Below, piece after piece: positions 61,885 through 64,000 of a stretch of DNA of 64,000 nt (its first letter is position 1; each line of letters begins with the position of its first letter). Source of the DNA: CAZAMB01 sp964501365 (GTDB lineage Bacteria > Planctomycetota > Phycisphaerae > UBA1845); assembly GCA_964501365.1 (NCBI GenBank), contig CAZCST010000039.1, positions 186,001-250,000 on the forward strand, given 5' to 3'. The notes under the pieces were generated by a model. It was not told the DNA's origin. It did no database searches and was given only the letters and a program-made list of their open reading frames with translations. The position numbers and the translations under genes are program-made.

Positions 61885-62508
61885 ATGGAAGTTGCTCGGC
61901 CGCTCTCTGGTTGGAAGCTTAGTGCTCTGCGTGCAGCCAAACGGCTTCGCCTCATAGAAGCCTACATGTGGTACAGGCAACGCATTCAGGGCGACATATT
62001 TATCCTGCTTCCATTCGATGATCCGCTAGACACGTCTCACCTGTTAGTGGCTTTACATAAGCGTGTTGCGACGCACCCCGACGATCATATCGAAATTAGG
62101 TTGGAGGACTTCGACGCATGGGTGGGCTCAGAAATCCGGGGCCACCCAGACTACAACGTCCGTAGGTGCTTTCGTGAATTCTGTAAGGTTCTTACATTCG
62201 GACCCGCCCGAATGGGACAGCCTGGGTGTTTTATTTTTGCTGATGACGACAAGATCGTGATCGAAGTTTTTCACCGATTGGGGCAAGGACCGAAATTCAC
62301 CCGCGGACAGATGTATCACTTCATTGAAGGCCTTTCCGGCCAAAATCGAATTGATCAGGCGGTAATTGCCAGGCATCGCACCGAAGCCCTTGCTCATGAT
62401 TGGCCCTCACCATTTCCCAACCTCCCTGACGATCAACCGATTGAGATTATCATCAAACAAGTAACCCGGACCGAACGAATAAAACGCTTTCTGACCCGAA
62501 TCCATTAG
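61885..62508 (+). CDS. Protein of unknown function
   Basis: The product has 207 residues from ATG 61885, in a frame that is open for more than 140 codons upstream. It begins MEVARPLSGWKLSALRAAKRLRLIEAYMWYRQRIQGDIFILLPFDD. The body is mixed alpha/beta with an acidic patch (HPDDHIEIRLEDFDAWVG) and a basic C-terminus (KQVTRTERIKRFLTRIH). No signal peptide, membrane helix or known motif is visible. The sequence is less GC-rich than its neighbours by eye, which could indicate recent gain. An alternative ATG lies at 61858. Confidence 0.5.
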   Translation: MEVARPLSGWKLSALRAAKRLRLIEAYMWYRQRIQGDIFILLPFDDPLDTSHLLVALHKRVATHPDDHIEIRLEDFDAWVGSEIRGHPDYNVRRCFREFCKVLTFGPARMGQPGCFIFADDDKIVIEVFHRLGQGPKFTRGQMYHFIEGLSGQNRIDQAVIARHRTEALAHDWPSPFPNLPDDQPIEIIIKQVTRTERIKRFLTRIH

Positions 62509-62586
62509 CAGATAGCTCGAAATCAGCGTTCAGAAGCAGTTATGATGGGCCGTATGTGCTAATTTTGAGTCTAATGGTGGGGATAT

Positions 62587-64000
62587 ATGTTCAGCCAACT
62601 ATTGATTGTTCGGGTTCGGGCGGCGGAAAAGGCGCTGCGCGAGGGTCGGCTGGACGAAGCCTTTCGGCTGGCCATGGCCCCGGACTTGCGGGAGCACAAG
62701 CGGGGAAAGGCTGTTTTGAGCGCCCTGGGTGAGAAATTCCTCGAACGGGCGCGGGAGCATTATCGGGCTGATCGGTTTTCCGAGGCACTTATCGATCTGG
62801 ACCGGGCTGACGCAGGGGCTGGTACAGGCGAGAGCGAATTGAAAAATCAGGTGGCCGAACTGCGGAAATTCGTGCAGACGGTCGCCGCAGAAACCAACCG
62901 CAATGACAACTCCCGGCGTCGCCGATTGGACGAGGCCGTGCGGCGGATTGAAGACGGGTCGCTTGCCGCGGGAAAACGAATCCTCGAAGAAGCCAGTTCA
63001 GCAGACGGAGCGGCCGCAAAGGTTCGCGAAGTCGCCGAGCGCCGTCAGGCCGAAGTGCGCGAGGTGCTTGCGCAGGCAGAGGCGGCGCTGGCAGCGGAAC
63101 AGTTTGCAGCCGCAGCCGATCGTGTGCAGCGGGCAAAGGCACTGGACGCACACGCGGTGGACGTCGTCCGGGTTGAGGCCGAGCTTTGCGGTCGCGTGAT
63201 TCACAACGCGCGTGCGGCGCTCGCTGAAGGAAAAATCGAGCGTGCGGCGAGTGAACTGGCGTGCCTGGGAGATGTCGGGAGGACATTGCCGGCGCGGCGG
63301 GAAGCTACCGACCTGCTCGCATGCGCAAAAGACATCGCCCGTTCCATCGCGGACGGCCGATACGGCGACGCAACACGCCTGGCGATGAACCTTGGGCGAA
63401 TGATGCCTGAGGCAAAGTGGGTGAAGGCGACGATTGAACAGGTGCGGCAGATGGAAGAGTTGCGTGCACAACTGGCGTCAGGCCCTCTGGCTCAAGAAGC
63501 GAATGGTGGGCACGGCCCACCCTACGAAAAGACCCCCCTGGTTCCCCCCTTAGTAAGGGGGGAGGCGGGGATCTCACGTGCTGCGGGTCGCGGTGCGATG
63601 GACGAAACAGTTGCCGTGCCGCGATCTGACGCCGCACGTCGCAATGATGGATTGGGGCCGATTCAACCAGCAGCGCGCGGCTCGGAAAAACTGCTGCTGC
63701 TCGTCGATGGCGGAGGGAGTTTCCTGCTCGTGCGCGGATCGGCGGCGTCGGTGGGACGGGCCGCGGCCGATCACCCGGCGGATGTACCGATTTTCAGCGA
63801 CTTGGCCGAGCGGCACATGAATGTCAGTCGCGTCGATGACGACTATTTCGCGTTTGCCAGCAAGGAAATCGAAGTCCGGGGCAATCCGACCCTGCACACC
63901 CTCTTGCGGGACGGCGACCGCGTCGTGCTGGGCCGCAAGGCAAAGTTCACGTTCCGGCTGCCCAGCCGCCGAAGCGCGACGGCCGTGCTCGAATTGAGCG
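62587..64000 (+). CDS. FHA-domain protein with helical N-terminus, 3' end outside window
   Basis: The frame is open to base 64000, so the C-terminus is missing. It starts at ATG 62587 with GGTGGGG upstream. The first 300 residues are repetitive amphipathic helices of TPR/SEL-like character (EKALREGRLDEAFRLAM, ARAALAEGKIERAASELA, ADGRYGDATRLAMN). The last 110 hold an FHA-like fold: LLLLVDGGGSFLLVRGSAASVGRA, DLAERHMNVSRVDDDYFAF, LHTLLRDGDRVVLGRKAKFTFRLP. FHA domains bind phosphothreonine, which suggests a role under a Ser/Thr kinase. A 25-residue stretch (GGHGPPYEKTPLVPPLVRG) comes from palindromic repeats. Confidence 0.75.
   Translation, partial: MFSQLLIVRVRAAEKALREGRLDEAFRLAMAPDLREHKRGKAVLSALGEKFLERAREHYRADRFSEALIDLDRADAGAGTGESELKNQVAELRKFVQTVAAETNRNDNSRRRRLDEAVRRIEDGSLAAGKRILEEASSADGAAAKVREVAERRQAEVREVLAQAEAALAAEQFAAAADRVQRAKALDAHAVDVVRVEAELCGRVIHNARAALAEGKIERAASELACLGDVGRTLPARREATDLLACAKDIARSIADGRYGDATRLAMNLGRMMPEAKWVKATIEQVRQMEELRAQLASGPLAQEANGGHGPPYEKTPLVPPLVRGEAGISRAAGRGAMDETVAVPRSDAARRNDGLGPIQPAARGSEKLLLLVDGGGSFLLVRGSAASVGRAAADHPADVPIFSDLAERHMNVSRVDDDYFAFASKEIEVRGNPTLHTLLRDGDRVVLGRKAKFTFRLPSRRSATAVLELS
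63505..63563 (+). repeat. Two palindromic repeats inside the FHA gene
   Basis: GGTGGGC (63505-63511) pairs with GCCCACC (63515-63521). TCCCCCCTTA (63543-63552) pairs with TAAGGGGGGA (63554-63563) around one G. Both are in frame and code for a Pro/Gly-rich linker between helical region and FHA domain. They look like intergenic REP-type elements placed in a coding sequence. Confidence 0.75.

Noticed and set aside
63505..63563. Intrinsic terminator within the FHA gene
   Set aside because: Neither palindrome is followed by a T tract, and the coding frame continues through both.

Overview
The window is a GC-rich, gene-dense bacterial chromosome segment, most likely from a planctomycete and probably from the Phycisphaerae side of the phylum. 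The pointers are two large secreted proteins built from CNDG/FCNG cysteine modules and ending in an IPTL-CTERM-like anchor (at 23.6-25.2 and 48.8-52.2 kb), a dockerin-like metalloprotease, a PEP-CTERM protein, tandem clpP genes behind an alanine/lysine-tailed trigger factor, and many small lipoproteins. The assignment is inference; no rRNA is present. One tRNA (Ala, anticodon CGC) was found. No insertion sequence, prophage or CRISPR array was found.

Layout. 0-12 kb: end of an ABC-2 permease, then a minus-strand block tig-clpP-clpP (proteostasis), two coupled lipoproteins, a transglutaminase-like exported protein, a GNAT acetyltransferase and an M12B-like metalloprotease; on the plus strand a FlgT-like exported protein and ribH. 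12-17 kb: bacterial DNA polymerase X, a class-V aminotransferase, a membrane zinc-ribbon miniprotein and mutY. 17-25 kb: first envelope-polysaccharide locus, with an export lipoprotein, a CpsD-type tyrosine kinase and a glycosyltransferase on the minus strand, and an ExeA/XrtA-type ATPase plus a GspE/PilB ATPase on the plus strand. 25-31 kb: PBP4-type carboxypeptidase, OleC-like beta-lactone synthetase, a lipoprotein, nnrD and larB. 31-40 kb: a heavy-metal RND efflux operon (TolC-like protein, an unlisted 49-residue lipoprotein, adaptor, pump) divergent from a CusR/CusS-like two-component pair. 40-45 kb: mostly secreted accessory proteins, the tRNA and a TlpA-like thioredoxin. 45-49 kb: zinc-ribbon miniprotein plus two translationally coupled SPFH proteins. 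49-54 kb: the giant cysteine-rich protein and a five-domain ribosomal protein S1 homologue. 55-60 kb: second polysaccharide locus (PaaK/CapK-like ligase, FemAB-like protein, TIGR03087-type glycosyltransferase) with two membrane proteins. 60-64 kb: DUF885 peptidase-like protein, an orphan gene and an FHA protein that runs off the window.

The two polysaccharide loci look like parts of one exosortase-associated exopolysaccharide system, although no exosortase, Wzy or Wzz gene is in view. The most unusual non-gene signals are short heptamer arrays (CAATCGA and relatives) and palindromes that sit in frame inside coding sequences, and -10 boxes six or seven bases upstream of three start codons, which suggests leaderless mRNAs.
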